61,295 bases of DNA from positions 1 through 61,295 of the forward strand of contig DLHJ01000011.1 of NCBI GenBank assembly GCA_002483145.1, read 5' to 3'. The notes beneath the pieces were generated by a model. The model was not told where the DNA came from, made no database searches, and saw only the letters and a program-made list of their open reading frames with translations. The stretch comes from Cellvibrio sp. UBA7671. GTDB lineage: Bacteria > Pseudomonadota > Gammaproteobacteria > Pseudomonadales > Cellvibrionaceae. A program made the position numbers and the translations under genes. Positions 47,853 through 58,800 of the stretch are shown here, piece by piece (positions within the stretch are counted from its first letter, which is position 1; every line of letters starts with the position of its first letter).

Positions 47853-49103
47853 ATGAATAATCTCTCTGTACGTCTGCTTGCAGCCGTTGGGCTAGGCACG
47901 TTGCTACTCGGCATTGCGCTAGGTGTTGGTTGGCAGCACCTGCATAAATCCACCCCTATACCACCGCCGCAAAAGGATGCTGCTGATGCGGCCAAACAGG
48001 AACCTAAGGTGCTCTACTGGTATGACCCTATGGTCCCCGACCAGCATTTTGATAAACCGGGTCCATCACCCTTCATGGATATGGAATTGGTACCCAAATA
48101 CGCGGCAGCGGATGAAGCTGCTCCCGCATTAACGGTTGCCGCGGGTTTGGTACAAAACCTGGGAATGCGCAAAACCAGAGTGCAACGCCTGCCAATAGCC
48201 CACGAGCTGGAAGTGGTCGGGCAACTGCAATTTAACCAGCGCAACCAGGCGATATTGCAATTGCGCGCGGCGGGTTTTGTGGAAAAAGCCTGGCCGCTAG
48301 CGGTGGGCGATCATGTCAGCGCCGGTCAGCCGCTTGCCGAATTTCAGATACCCGAATGGCTGGATGCCCAAAATGAACTGCTCTCCCAGCCGGTTGGACA
48401 GAACCCGCATTTGTTAGCGACATTGCGCGCCCGCCTGCAATTACTCGGGATGCCCGATGCCCTGATTGCCAAGGTGGAAAAAACCCGCCAACCGGAGACC
48501 CGTGTAACTATCACTTCGCCCATCTCGGGTGTATTGGATATGCTGGATGTTAAAACCGGTATGGCGCTGGCCAGTGGCGCTACGCTGGCAAAGATTAACA
48601 ACTTGGACAGCTTGTGGCTGGATGCCGCCATTCCCGAAGCGCGAGCAACTGGCTTGCGCCCGGGTGACAAGGCTATTTTCAATTCCGCCAACCCTGGTGA
48701 TCCAGCCCTGACCGGCACACTGGAATACCTGTTGCCCTCGCTCAATGACAGCTCCCGCACCCTGACTGCCCGCATCCTGTTGGACAACCCCGAAGCACGC
48801 TTGAAACCCGGTACCAGTGGACGTGTACTGCTGCAATCATCCACTAAAGAAACCGGATTGTTTGTGCCCACAGAAGCAGTCATCCGCACGGGCAAACGGG
48901 TGTTGGTGATGCTGGCTGAAGCCGGTAGCAAGTTTCGCCCGGTGGAGGTTGTCACCGGCCGCGAGATAGGTAACCAGACCCTCATCCGCGAAGGTTTGGA
49001 GGAGGATCAGGAGGTAGTAGTCAGCGGCCAGTTCCTGCTCGATTCCGAAGCCTCCTTTTTGGGGATAGCACCAAAAACAGCGGGAGGATATGACCATGAT
49101 TAG
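47853..49103 (+). CDS. cusB: RND periplasmic adaptor with heavy-metal-binding domain (second CusB)
   Basis: The 416-aa adaptor has a membrane-anchoring N-terminus (residues 5-22), then a CusB-type metal-binding segment, [17 protein letters not shown] followed by [10 protein letters not shown], then barrel, lipoyl and hairpin regions ([36 protein letters not shown]). It overlaps the next permease by 14 bases. No outer-membrane factor gene accompanies this pair, so it probably shares CusC from 36170 or the TolC at 5169. It is distinct from the adaptor at 37588. Confidence 0.92.
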   Translation: MNNLSVRLLAAVGLGTLLLGIALGVGWQHLHKSTPIPPPQKDAADAAKQEPKVLYWYDPMVPDQHFDKPGPSPFMDMELVPKYAAADEAAPALTVAAGLVQNLGMRKTRVQRLPIAHELEVVGQLQFNQRNQAILQLRAAGFVEKAWPLAVGDHVSAGQPLAEFQIPEWLDAQNELLSQPVGQNPHLLATLRARLQLLGMPDALIAKVEKTRQPETRVTITSPISGVLDMLDVKTGMALASGATLAKINNLDSLWLDAAIPEARATGLRPGDKAIFNSANPGDPALTGTLEYLLPSLNDSSRTLTARILLDNPEARLKPGTSGRVLLQSSTKETGLFVPTEAVIRTGKRVLVMLAEAGSKFRPVEVVTGREIGNQTLIREGLEEDQEVVVSGQFLLDSEASFLGIAPKTAGGYDHD

Positions 49104-52100
49104 CCGTTTGATTCATTGGTCTGTTGCGCACCGCGTATTGGTGCTGTTGGCCTCACTGCTGCTCACTGGCTGGGGCATTTGGGCCGTCAAAACCACACCG
49201 ATTGACGCCTTACCCGACCTCTCAGATGTGCAAGTCATTATCCGCACCAGTTTCCCAGGGCAAGCGCCCGAGCTGGTGGAAAATCAGGTGACTTACCCGC
49301 TGGCCAGCAAAATGCTCTCGGTACCCGGCGCTAAAACCGTGCGCGGTTATTCGATGTACGGCGATAGCTTTGTGTATGTCTTGTTTGAGGATGGTACCGA
49401 TCTGTACTGGGCACGCTCCCGCGTGTTGGAGTCCTTGAGCCAAATGCAGGCGCAGCTACCGGCCAGCGCCAAACCGGCATTAGGGCCGGATGCCACCGGT
49501 GTTGGCTGGATATTTCAATACGCCTTGGTCGATAAGCCGGGTCAGCACGATATTGCCCAACTGCGAGCACTGCAGGATTGGTTCCTACGCTTTGAACTGG
49601 CGCCCTTGCCGGATGTGGCCGAAGTCGCCGCTGTCGGAGGTATGGTCAAGCAATACCAAGTGGTGCTCGACCCGATCCGGCTTGCAGCCCATAACCTGTC
49701 CCATGACGCGGTAATTACCGCTGTGCAGCAAGCCAATCAGGAAACTGGTGGTGGTGTTCTGGAACTGGGTGAAGCCGAACTGATGATCCGCGCCAGTGGT
49801 TATTTACATACGCTTGATGACTTCAAATCCATACCGCTGAAGTTGGTGGATAACATTCCCGTTACCCTGGCCGACGTCGCCCATATCCAGCTCGGGCCGG
49901 AAATGCGCCGGGGCATTGCCGAACTGGATGGTGAAGGCGAAGTGACTGGCGGTATTGTGGTGATGCGCTCGGGCGGAAATGCCCGCGCCACTATCGCAGC
50001 AGTTAAGGAAAAACTGGCGCAACTCCAAAGCAGCTTGCCAGTTGGGGTCGAGATCATCGCCACCTACGACCGCAGTCTCCTGATCGACCGCGCCGTCGCC
50101 AACCTGACCTATAAACTACTTGAAGAATTTCTGGTGGTTGCACTGGTCTGTGCTTTATTCCTCTGGCATTGGCGCTCTGCGTTGGTAGCGATTGTCGCCC
50201 TGCCACTTGGGGTTTTGATCGCTTTTGTCGTTATGCGTTATCAAGGTATCAATGCCAACATCATGTCGCTCGGCGGTATCGCGATTGCCATAGGGGCAAT
50301 GGTGGATGCGGCCATCGTCATGATTGAAAACGCCCACAAACATGTGGAGCGATGGCAGCTACAACATCCTGAGCAAGAACTCATCGGTGAGAAACGCTGG
50401 CAGGTATTGACCCAGGCGGCGGCCGAGGTGGGACCTGCACTATTTTTCTCGCTGCTCATTGTCACCCTCTCGTTTATTCCAGTATTTACACTCGAAGCGC
50501 AAGAGGGTCGGCTCTTTGGTCCACTCGCTTTTACCAAAACCTATGCCATGGCCGCTGCTGCCGGGCTTTCTATCACCCTGATCCCGGTACTCATGGGTTA
50601 CTGGATTCGTGGCCGGATTCCGCAGGAACATCAAAATCCCATCAATCGCTGGCTGATCCGGGGTTATCGTCCACTGTTGACCGGAGTTTTGCGCCACCCG
50701 AAAAAGACACTGGGTTTTGCACTAGCGGTATTACTGAGCACCGCTTGGCCATTAAGCCAGCTGGGCAGTGAATTCCTGCCGCCGCTGGACGAAGGGGATT
50801 TACTGTACATGCCCAGTGCCTTGCCGGGGTTAAGTGCCCAACAGGCCAGCCGCTTGCTGCAACAAACAGATCGGCTGATTAAAACTGTCCCGGAAGTGGA
50901 GCGTGTGTTTGGCAAGGCTGGCCGCAGCGACAGCGCCACCGATCCTGCCCCCTTGGAGATGTTTGAAACCACCATCCAGTTTAAGCCGCGCGATCAGTGG
51001 CGCCCCGGTATGACTCCGGAAAAACTCATGGCTGAACTGGATGCACGGGTCAAAATACCGGGGCTATCCAATATCTGGATTCCGCCCATCCGCAACCGTA
51101 TCGATATGCTGGCCACCGGTATCAAAAGCCCCATCGGCGTCAAGGTTGCTGGCCAGAACCTGGCCGACATTGACCAAGTCGCCAAACAGGTTGCGCAGGT
51201 TGCCAAAACCGTCCCCGGTATCTCCTCGGCAGTTGCCGAGCGCCTGGGTGGTGGGCGTTACCTTGATATCCAGTTCGACCGCGCTGCACTTGCGCGTTAT
51301 GGCCTGAGCATCACGCAGGCGCAATTGGTCGTGAGTAGCCTGATTGGTGGCGACAACATTGGCGAAGTCACCGATGGCCGCGCACGATTCCCTATCAACC
51401 TGCGTTATCAGCGTGATTGGCGTGACAGCATCGGCAAGCTGCAAAACCTGCCCATCATCGCACCACTCGGCAGCCAAATCACGTTGGGTACGATTGCCAC
51501 GATCAAGGTGACCGATGGTCCCAGTATGCTCAAAAGCGAAAATGCGCGTCCCACGAGTGTGGTTTACATTGATGTGCGTGACCGCGACCTGGGCTCGACG
51601 GTGAAAGATCTGCAACACACCATCAACCGACAGGTGACCTTGCTGCCGGGCACCAGTATCAGCTACGCAGGCCAGTTTGAATTTATGGAACGCGCTAATG
51701 CCCGCCTGCAATGGATAGTCCCGGCAACGCTCGTTATCGTTCTGGTGCTGTTATTCCTGACCTTTTCCCGTTTGGATGAAGCCCTGTTAATCATGGGCAC
51801 CTTACCTTTTGCGTTAACCGGAGGCATTTGGCTGTTATACCTGATGGACTATGAGCTATCTGTTGCAACAGCCGTCGGGTTTATCGCACTGGCCGGAGTG
51901 TCCGCTGAATTCGGGGTTATTATGTTGCTCTACCTGAAACAGGCGTGGCAGCGGCGTATTGAAGCAGGCACAACCACGCAAGAGGATTTACTCGATGCCA
52001 TTCGGGAAGGTGCCGTGTTGCGAATACGCCCCAAGATGATGACGGTTACAGTGATCGTTGCCGGTTTATTGCCGATATTTTTAGGCAGCGGTACAGGTTC

Positions 52101-52227
52101 GGAAATTATGAGCCGTATTGCAGCACCGATGGTGGGAGGAATGATTAGCGCCCCCTTGCTTTCGCTATTGGTATTGCCAGCGGCGTATTTGTTGGTGCAG
52201 CGTAAGAAGCATGACGTAAAAGAATAA
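49090..52227 (+). CDS. cusA: heavy-metal RND permease CusA, second copy
   Basis: A 1045-aa HME-RND pump. It carries the CusA methionines in [19 protein letters not shown] and [15 protein letters not shown], contexts almost identical to E. coli CusA. The helix-IV proton-relay motif is [17 protein letters not shown], as in copper/silver pumps. Length is normal. Compared with the copy at 38829 it is closer to the enterobacterial CusA. It is the last gene of its unit; 140 bases of non-coding sequence separate it from the convergent cadR. Confidence 0.95.
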   Translation: MTMISRLIHWSVAHRVLVLLASLLLTGWGIWAVKTTPIDALPDLSDVQVIIRTSFPGQAPELVENQVTYPLASKMLSVPGAKTVRGYSMYGDSFVYVLFEDGTDLYWARSRVLESLSQMQAQLPASAKPALGPDATGVGWIFQYALVDKPGQHDIAQLRALQDWFLRFELAPLPDVAEVAAVGGMVKQYQVVLDPIRLAAHNLSHDAVITAVQQANQETGGGVLELGEAELMIRASGYLHTLDDFKSIPLKLVDNIPVTLADVAHIQLGPEMRRGIAELDGEGEVTGGIVVMRSGGNARATIAAVKEKLAQLQSSLPVGVEIIATYDRSLLIDRAVANLTYKLLEEFLVVALVCALFLWHWRSALVAIVALPLGVLIAFVVMRYQGINANIMSLGGIAIAIGAMVDAAIVMIENAHKHVERWQLQHPEQELIGEKRWQVLTQAAAEVGPALFFSLLIVTLSFIPVFTLEAQEGRLFGPLAFTKTYAMAAAAGLSITLIPVLMGYWIRGRIPQEHQNPINRWLIRGYRPLLTGVLRHPKKTLGFALAVLLSTAWPLSQLGSEFLPPLDEGDLLYMPSALPGLSAQQASRLLQQTDRLIKTVPEVERVFGKAGRSDSATDPAPLEMFETTIQFKPRDQWRPGMTPEKLMAELDARVKIPGLSNIWIPPIRNRIDMLATGIKSPIGVKVAGQNLADIDQVAKQVAQVAKTVPGISSAVAERLGGGRYLDIQFDRAALARYGLSITQAQLVVSSLIGGDNIGEVTDGRARFPINLRYQRDWRDSIGKLQNLPIIAPLGSQITLGTIATIKVTDGPSMLKSENARPTSVVYIDVRDRDLGSTVKDLQHTINRQVTLLPGTSISYAGQFEFMERANARLQWIVPATLVIVLVLLFLTFSRLDEALLIMGTLPFALTGGIWLLYLMDYELSVATAVGFIALAGVSAEFGVIMLLYLKQAWQRRIEAGTTTQEDLLDAIREGAVLRIRPKMMTVTVIVAGLLPIFLGSGTGSEIMSRIAAPMVGGMISAPLLSLLVLPAAYLLVQRKKHDVKE

Positions 52228-52367
52228 CCGATTACAAAATTCAATGATGCAATTGACCAATAGCACTAGATGATTATCTGGCGCTATTGCTAAAACAACT
52301 CAATTCCGAACCGTTTGCCAGCGTTGCAATAAACGCGCGCTGGCAATACAAATAACGCTAATGTAAA

Positions 52368-52760
52368 TCAATGCTCCAACAACTCCTTCATGATGCCGCA
52401 ATCTTTTACCGCTTGGTGAGCATCACATTTAGTTCGAAGTTCACCGAGCTGACGGCGTAATTCCTGAAGCTCAGCAAGGCGAATATCTACTTGCTGGATA
52501 TGGCTATCGATAATCATATTTACACTGTTGCAGGTTTCGTTCGGAGTGCTGGAGTAGCCGATCAACTGGCGGATCTCCTCTAGCGTCAAGCCAAGGTTCC
52601 GGCACTGTTTAATGAAGAAAAGATCATGGGAGGCTGCTTCATCGTAAAAACGATAATTGCCTTCGGTACGAGGGGCCGTAGATAGCAAGCCCTCGTGTTC
52701 GTAATAGCGTATGGTTTGGACACTAAGACCAGTAAGTTTTGCGAGCTCACCTATTTTCAT
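52368..52760 (-). CDS. cadR: Cd(II)/Pb(II)-responsive MerR-family regulator
   Basis: A 130-aa activator-repressor. The winged-helix start MKIGELAKLTGLSVQTIRYYEHEG and three cysteines, C77, C112 and C121, match the CadR/PbrR ligand layout. It is divergent from the czc operon and should twist the 19-bp-spaced promoter at 52774-52804 on binding Cd, Zn or Pb. An upstream in-frame ATG at 52823 would remove the canonical N-terminus and overlap the operator, so the ATG at 52760 is preferred. Confidence 0.93.
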   Translation of the reverse strand: MKIGELAKLTGLSVQTIRYYEHEGLLSTAPRTEGNYRFYDEAASHDLFFIKQCRNLGLTLEEIRQLIGYSSTPNETCNSVNMIIDSHIQQVDIRLAELQELRRQLGELRTKCDAHQAVKDCGIMKELLEH

Positions 52761-52773
52761 AGACTGTCCAGTA

Positions 52774-52804
52774 TTGACTCTATAGTTACTGTAGACTTTA
52801 TACT
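52774..52804 (+). promoter_or_regulatory. CadR operator and 19-bp-spacer promoter for the czc operon
   Basis: TTGACT (52774-52779), 19 bases, TATACT (52799-52804) reading to the right. Within the spacer, ACTCTATAG (52777-52785) and CTGTAGACT (52789-52797) form an imperfect dyad (7 of 9 positions). This closely follows the form of the CadR/PbrR operator. It is 14 bases upstream of the cadR start on the other strand and 188 bases before the first czc gene. A small hairpin, CGCAT...ATGCG at about 52818-52835, follows in the leader. Confidence 0.85.
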
Positions 52805-52991
52805 CTTTCACAGTTCGGCGCATCGTAAGGATGCGGCAGTGAACTTATAAGGGCGAAACCCCTCATAATTGTCTGGTACCACAGTGTCGGTATTTGAGCC
52901 GCCACTTTTTATAATATGGTAATGATCACTACAGACAATCGTTGGTTTACTGCCATAATCCAGTCAACTTTTCTGGAACAAATAAGTAATC

Positions 52992-53372
52992 GTGAATTGT
53001 TTCCTGCGTTATAAGTATTGGGCCTTGCTGTCCACACTGCTCTGGCTTATGGCTAGTTGGGCTGGTGTGCACGGGCACTATTGCTTTGATGGTCAGGAAC
53101 CTCCTATTTCCATTCATCTCGACAATATCGATACACATGTAGGGCATGATGCAGACAGTGCACATGTTGATATGGATATCGATCTATCCCAATCGGTCGT
53201 CGCAAAACTGCTGAAATTCGATGCAACTTTGGCGTTGTTGCTCGTTGCGATTTTTGTTCTTTTAGTATTGCCACAAGCCCCATTTTCCGTTTCGTTTTCT
53301 AAAGCGTGTCACCCACGCCGTATTGTCGGTTTACGTCCACCACCGCGCGCGCCTCCCGTAACTCCAGTCTGA
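52992..53372 (+). CDS. czcI: small membrane/secreted protein at head of czc operon (CzcI-like)
   Basis: A 126-aa protein with an N-terminal hydrophobic signal (about 8-26), a His/Asp region (GHYCFDGQE, DTHVGHDADSAHVDMDID), a second hydrophobic segment (about 78-97), and a Pro-rich tail containing GLRPPPRAPP. Its position directly before czcC matches CzcI, a poorly understood regulator of czc induction, but sequence resemblance is only partial. It shares the RPP-type ending with the proteins at 28848 and 47409. The gene symbol rests on position. Confidence 0.65.
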   Translation: MNCFLRYKYWALLSTLLWLMASWAGVHGHYCFDGQEPPISIHLDNIDTHVGHDADSAHVDMDIDLSQSVVAKLLKFDATLALLLVAIFVLLVLPQAPFSVSFSKACHPRRIVGLRPPPRAPPVTPV

Positions 53373-53470
53373 TTACCCATAACGCCCCTTTTTTGACAGG
53401 GGTAATTCGTGTATTTCCATTGTGCGTCCACGTGCTGCGCCGGGAAATACCAATATGGCTGGAGCTTTCT

Positions 53471-54745
53471 ATGCAATTTATCCATCGGGCATTAACCGTC
53501 TCGGTTATTGCCATTACCTGTAGTACCTATGCTGCGTCGTCAACTGCACAATCAACACTCACGTTGAGCGAAGCAGTTCGGGCAACCCTGCAACAAAATC
53601 CTCAGCTGGCGGGCTATACCTTTAAGGTCAATGCATTGGCCGGAGAAAAACAAACTGCCGCACTACGACCGGAGTACCGCATTAGTGCTGATCTGGAAAA
53701 CGTCGCCGGTTCCGGTGAATTTAGTGGCACTAAAGCCAGTGAATTAACCATTTCGTTGTCGTCCGCCATCGAATTAGGTGGTCAGCGCGATGCGCGCATG
53801 AGTGTAGTAACTGCTCGTCAACAGCAACTGCAATCCACCCAACGCGTACTTACACTGGATGTGATTACAGCAGTAACTCATCAATTTATTCAATTACTGG
53901 CAGCGCAAGAACAATTGGCACTACAGGAAGAGTCGCACCAGTTAATCCAACAAACCCTCAACTCACTGACCAGGCAGGTTCAGGCAGGCGGGACAGCGGA
54001 CAGTGAACTCTTACGCGGAAACGCTGCACTGGCTCTCTCTAATATTGCTTTGCAACAAGCCCGACAAATGGTCAGCAGTGAGCGAGTCAAGCTCAGTGCT
54101 TATTGGGCGGACTCCTCGCCGGACTTTAGAGCGGTAACAGCAGATCTTTATGCTGTTCCAACGGCAATGCCGTTACCAATGCTGCTGGAAAAACTGTCTG
54201 GCAATCCGGATTTGGAGCAGTTGACTAAAGGGGTAGATGTTCGCATAGCCGAAGTGCAACAGGCTCGTAGCGAGCGACGCCCTTCTTTGGAGTGGAATGC
54301 CGGTGTTCGTCGCCTTCAAGCTACCGAGGATTCTGCTGTCGTTCTTGGCTTGAGTATGCCATTAGGTACAGGCAGTAGAGCCAGTGGTGCAATCACAACC
54401 GCTAGTGCCAACCAACAAAGTGCTGAACTTGAACGGGACAGTGCGCGAGTTCAATTAGAGGCTCAACTCATCTCATCTTATGAGGCTCATCGGCAAGCTA
54501 TTGATGAAGTCAATGTGTTGCGTGATCAAGTCCTTCCTTCGCTAAAAAAAGCCATGCGCAGTACAGCAAGTGCTTTTGACCAGGGGCGCTATAGCTACAT
54601 GGAATTAAACCTTGCACAAAGCCAATTGCTGGATGCCCAGCAAGCCTTGGTTGAGGCGGCGGCACGCATGCAGGAAACCCGGATCGAATTAGAGCGGATG
54701 ATTGGTTCCGCACTGAATGAGCAGAATAATGAGGTTACGCAATGA
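53471..54745 (+). CDS. czcC: outer membrane factor of Zn/Cd/Co efflux (CzcC-like)
   Basis: The TolC-family duct of the Czc pump. The 424-aa protein has a signal peptide from MQFIHRALTVSV to about residue 26, then the CzcC-type core LTLSEAVRATLQQNPQLAGY, SLSSAIELGGQRDARMSV and, near the end, FDQGRYSYMELNLAQSQLLDAQ. GGAG lies 7 bases before the ATG at 53471; the frame is open far upstream but that part overlaps czcI and is not used. Its end overlaps czcB as ATGA. Confidence 0.92.
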   Translation: MQFIHRALTVSVIAITCSTYAASSTAQSTLTLSEAVRATLQQNPQLAGYTFKVNALAGEKQTAALRPEYRISADLENVAGSGEFSGTKASELTISLSSAIELGGQRDARMSVVTARQQQLQSTQRVLTLDVITAVTHQFIQLLAAQEQLALQEESHQLIQQTLNSLTRQVQAGGTADSELLRGNAALALSNIALQQARQMVSSERVKLSAYWADSSPDFRAVTADLYAVPTAMPLPMLLEKLSGNPDLEQLTKGVDVRIAEVQQARSERRPSLEWNAGVRRLQATEDSAVVLGLSMPLGTGSRASGAITTASANQQSAELERDSARVQLEAQLISSYEAHRQAIDEVNVLRDQVLPSLKKAMRSTASAFDQGRYSYMELNLAQSQLLDAQQALVEAAARMQETRIELERMIGSALNEQNNEVTQ

Positions 54746-55827
54746 AAACTTTAAAAAAGAATACCTTGAAATCACCAGAAAAAAATTTCCTAAAATCCGC
54801 ACCCGCACTTGTTTTTGTCTTAGTCATTTTACTGGCTCTATTTTTGGCTGACATTTACATGGCCAATGCGGCCACAGAGAAAGACGATCACAAGCACCAA
54901 GAGAATGAGCAGGCAGACGAAAAAGATGCTCATGGTGATGACCATGAAGATAAAAAATCAGGCGAAGAAAAACATGGCGATGAGCACGGAGATGAAGAAG
55001 GTGGCCATGACGATGAAAAAATGAAGTTGTCTGCCGAGCAACAAAAAAATGGTGGCATTCAAGTAGCAGAAGCAGGTCCGATTGATATTCAGCAAACTTT
55101 GCCGCTTTATGGTGTTGTTGGAGTCAATGCAGAGCGTATCCAAAACATTACAGCGCGTTTTCCCGGTGTTATTCGCAAGGTAAATCGTAAACAAGGCGAT
55201 AATGTATCGGTGGGTGATGCATTAGCCACTATCGAAAGCAATGAAAGTATGAAGGTGTACACCATCAACGCCACCATGAACGGGATCATTACTGACCGTC
55301 ATGCAGTTGAGGGTGAGCAAACGGGTGATGAGCCGCTGTTCGTGGTCGCAGACATGACCACCGTATGGGTTGATTTATCCATATTCCCTCGCGATGTTGC
55401 GCAACTACAACTTGGACAACAGGTTCGTGTTGAACAAGCGCAACGTAAACTCGTCGATAAGGGACAGCTCGTTTATATTTCTGCAAATGCTAATCCTGTC
55501 AACCAGGCAACCAGTGCGCGGGTGTTGTTGGATAATTCAAAAGGCCAATGGATTCCAGGGCATTTTGTAAACGCGCAAGCAACCTTGGGCAAAACTCCGG
55601 TTGCGGTCGCGGTACAAAACGACGCGCTGCAAACGCTTGAAGGCAAAACTGTTGTTTTTGTAAAAGAAGGAGATGGGTTTGAGCCCAGGCCTGTTCGCCT
55701 CGGAAAAGCCGATAGCAAATTCAGCGAGGTGTTAGAAGGTATTGCGGCAGGTGAAACTTATGTTGCACGTAATAGCTTTATTCTGAAATCCGAAATGGGC
55801 AAGGAGAGCGCTGAACATGGACATTAA
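54742..55827 (+). CDS. czcB: RND periplasmic adaptor, Zn/Cd/Co type (CzcB-like)
   Basis: A 361-aa adaptor. One N-terminal membrane helix (about 20-40) is followed by a long His/Asp/Glu-rich tract (about 46-95; DDHKHQENEQADEK, HGDDHEDKK, HGDEHGDEEGGHDD) that is typical of CzcB and should bind zinc. The adaptor core follows (ARFPGVIRKVNRKQGDNVSVGD; NATMNGIITDRHAVEGEQTG). It overlaps czcC by 4 bases and is 54 bases before czcA. Confidence 0.94.
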   Translation: MKTLKKNTLKSPEKNFLKSAPALVFVLVILLALFLADIYMANAATEKDDHKHQENEQADEKDAHGDDHEDKKSGEEKHGDEHGDEEGGHDDEKMKLSAEQQKNGGIQVAEAGPIDIQQTLPLYGVVGVNAERIQNITARFPGVIRKVNRKQGDNVSVGDALATIESNESMKVYTINATMNGIITDRHAVEGEQTGDEPLFVVADMTTVWVDLSIFPRDVAQLQLGQQVRVEQAQRKLVDKGQLVYISANANPVNQATSARVLLDNSKGQWIPGHFVNAQATLGKTPVAVAVQNDALQTLEGKTVVFVKEGDGFEPRPVRLGKADSKFSEVLEGIAAGETYVARNSFILKSEMGKESAEHGH

Positions 55828-55880
55828 TCTGTGCATTTTGCTGCTCAACCCTGATCACTCTCCATTAGGAGGAATGAACC

Positions 55881-58800
55881 ATGGTTGATGCACTGTTACA
55901 ATTTTCCATCGCGCGACGTTGGCTGATTTTATTTCTAGTGGCCGTTACTGCCGGTGTAGGTTTATGGAATTATCAAAAGCTTCCGATTGATGCAGTTCCT
56001 GACATTACTAACGTACAGGTTCAAATCAATACACAAGCGGCCGGTTATTCGCCGCTTGAAGTAGAACAGCGCATCACATATCTAGTGGAAGTGGCGATTG
56101 CAGGTTTACCTCACGTAGAAAGCACACGTTCACTCTCTCGTTATGCATTGTCACAAGTGACGGTCGTGTTTGAAGACGGCACTGACATTTACTTCGCCCG
56201 CAATATTATTAATGAGAGATTGCAGCAAGCAAAAAGTCAGATGCCCGCCGGTATTGAACCCGAAATGGGCCCGGTTGCGACCGGGTTGGGTGAGATCTTT
56301 CACTACTCCGTTCATGCCGACGCAAAAGCTCGCCAGCCTAACGGTGAGCCTTATGACGCCATGGCGCTGCGCACCTTGCAGGATTGGGTTATTCGCCCAC
56401 AGCTTCGTCTCGTTCCCGGCGTAACTGAAGTCAACACTATTGGCGGCTATGAAAAACAGTTCCATATAACACCCGACCCATCAGCATTACTTGCCTATGG
56501 AGTTACCTTCGCCGATCTGGCTTCAGCACTTGAACGAAACAATGCCAATATCGGTGCGGGATACATTGAGAAAAATGGCGAGCAATACCTGATCCGTGCA
56601 CCGGGACAAGTTGCTGATATTCCCGCTATTAAAAAAATCATTGTAACTCGTAAAGATGGCTTACCGGTTCTCGTTGGTGACCTCGCAGGTGTCGCATTAG
56701 GCAATGAGTTGCGAACCGGTGCTGCCACACGCGATGGCGAAGAAACTGTGCTCGGTACCGCTGTGATGTTATTGGGTGGCAATAGCCGCACAGTATCGGA
56801 AGCCGTTGCTGAAAAACTGGTGGAGATTAATAAAACCCTACCCGAAGGGATCACCGCCGACACTGTTTATGACCGCACCGTGCTCGTCGATAAAACCATC
56901 GCAACTGTACAAAAAAACTTGTTGGAAGGTGCAATTCTCGTTGTCGTGGTGTTGTTGTTGATGCTGGGCAATGTCAGGGCAGCATTACTCACCGCGATGG
57001 TGATTCCACTCTCAATGCTGATGTTGATGACGGGCATGGTAGAGGCCAAAGTCAGCGCCAATTTGATGAGCCTCGGCGCGTTGGATTTCGGTTTAATTGT
57101 CGATGGTGCAGTCATTATTGTTGAAAACTGTCTGATGCGTTTAGGACAGCGGCAACACCATCTCGGACGACTGCTAAATCTTGAGGAACGACTGCAAACT
57201 GTGTTTAGTGCAACACGCGAAGTGTTTACGCCCAGTCTAATCAGTGTGCTTGTGGTGATTTTAGTAAATTTGCCAATCCTCGCACTCACCGGTGTGGAAG
57301 GCAAAATGTTCACCCCAATGGCTCTGGCCGTGATTATGGCGTTAATCGGTGCATTGATTCTGTCACTGACGTTTGTACCCGCTGCTGTTGCATTGCTTCT
57401 TACGGGAAAAATCGAAGAGAAAGACAATCGCATCGTTGTGAAAGCCAAAGAAGCTTACACACCAACCCTAGATTTTGCCCTTAAACGCAGAGTGCCGATT
57501 CTAGTGGGTGCAGTTGTGTTTGTTATTTTTTCCGGTTGGTTATCTACACGTATGGGTACCGAGTTTGTGCCTAACCTGGATGAAGGTGATATCGCGGTTC
57601 AGGCCTTACGCATACCGGGTACTAGCCTGACCCAATCACTCGACATGCAATTTCAGGTTGAGAAAGCGGTCATGAAAGTCCCGGAGGTGAAAACCTTCTT
57701 CTCGCGTGTGGGGACCGCTGAAGTTGCCAGTGACCCGATGGGGCCCAACATTTCTGACGGCTACGTCATGCTGAAAGACAGAAAGGACTGGCCAGATCCC
57801 GATGTCTCCAAAGCAGATGTACTTGAGGCAATTGAAGAACAATTGGCGAAAGTACCGGGCAATGCTTACGAAATTAGTCAGCCAATTCAATTGCGCTTCA
57901 ACGAACTCATTTCGGGCGTGCGCTCGGATCTCGGCGTCAAGATTTACGGTGACGATCTCAACCAATTACTGACCACCGGCAATCAAATTGCCAAGTTGTT
58001 AAATGGGATCGAGGGCGCAGATGGTGTGAAGGTCGAACAAGCCGACGGCTTGCCGATTCTAGCGGTTGAAGCAGATCGTGATGTGTTGCTGCGCTATGGA
58101 CTCAACATCGCCGACGTCCAGGAAACACTGGCAGCGGCGACCGGTGGGCAGGAGGCTGGCCAAATATTTGAAGGCGATCAGCGTTTCGATATTGTCGTTC
58201 GTTTACCAGAACAACAGCGCAATGATTTGGCAGCCTTGTCGTATTTGCCTATCCCGTTACCAGAAGGTGGATTTGTCCCACTGGGCGAAGTCGCAACACT
58301 GACACTTGCACCCGGAGCCAACCAAATCAGCCGTGAAAATGGTAAGCGCCGCCTGGTCGTCACAGCCAATGTGCGCGACCGCGACCTGGGAGGATTTGTT
58401 GCTGAGGTCCAAGCCAAAGTGGAACAAGAAATAAAACTTCCTCCGGGTTATTGGCTTAATTACGGCGGAACGTTTGAGCAATTGGAGTCGGCATCAAAAC
58501 GACTAACGCTGCTGGTTCCACTGACCCTGATCATGATTTTTGCGCTGTTGATGATGACCTTTGGTTCGGCCAAAGATGCCCTATTGGTGTTCAGTGGAGT
58601 TCCACTCGCCTTAACGGGCGGGGTTATTTTCCTATGGTTGCGCGATATCCCACTCTCCATTACCGCTGGAGTCGGCTTCATCACCCTATCAGGGGTGGCG
58701 GTGCTAACGGGGGTAATGATGGTGTCTGCCTTCCGCGATAGCTTGAACAATGGCCTGGCCATTGAACCTGCTATCCGCGAAGGAGCCATGTTGCGCTTAC

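Noticed and set aside
48344-48985. 213-codon open frame antisense to the second cusB
   Set aside because: Long antisense frames are expected in GC-rich coding DNA; the sense strand encodes a clear adaptor protein.
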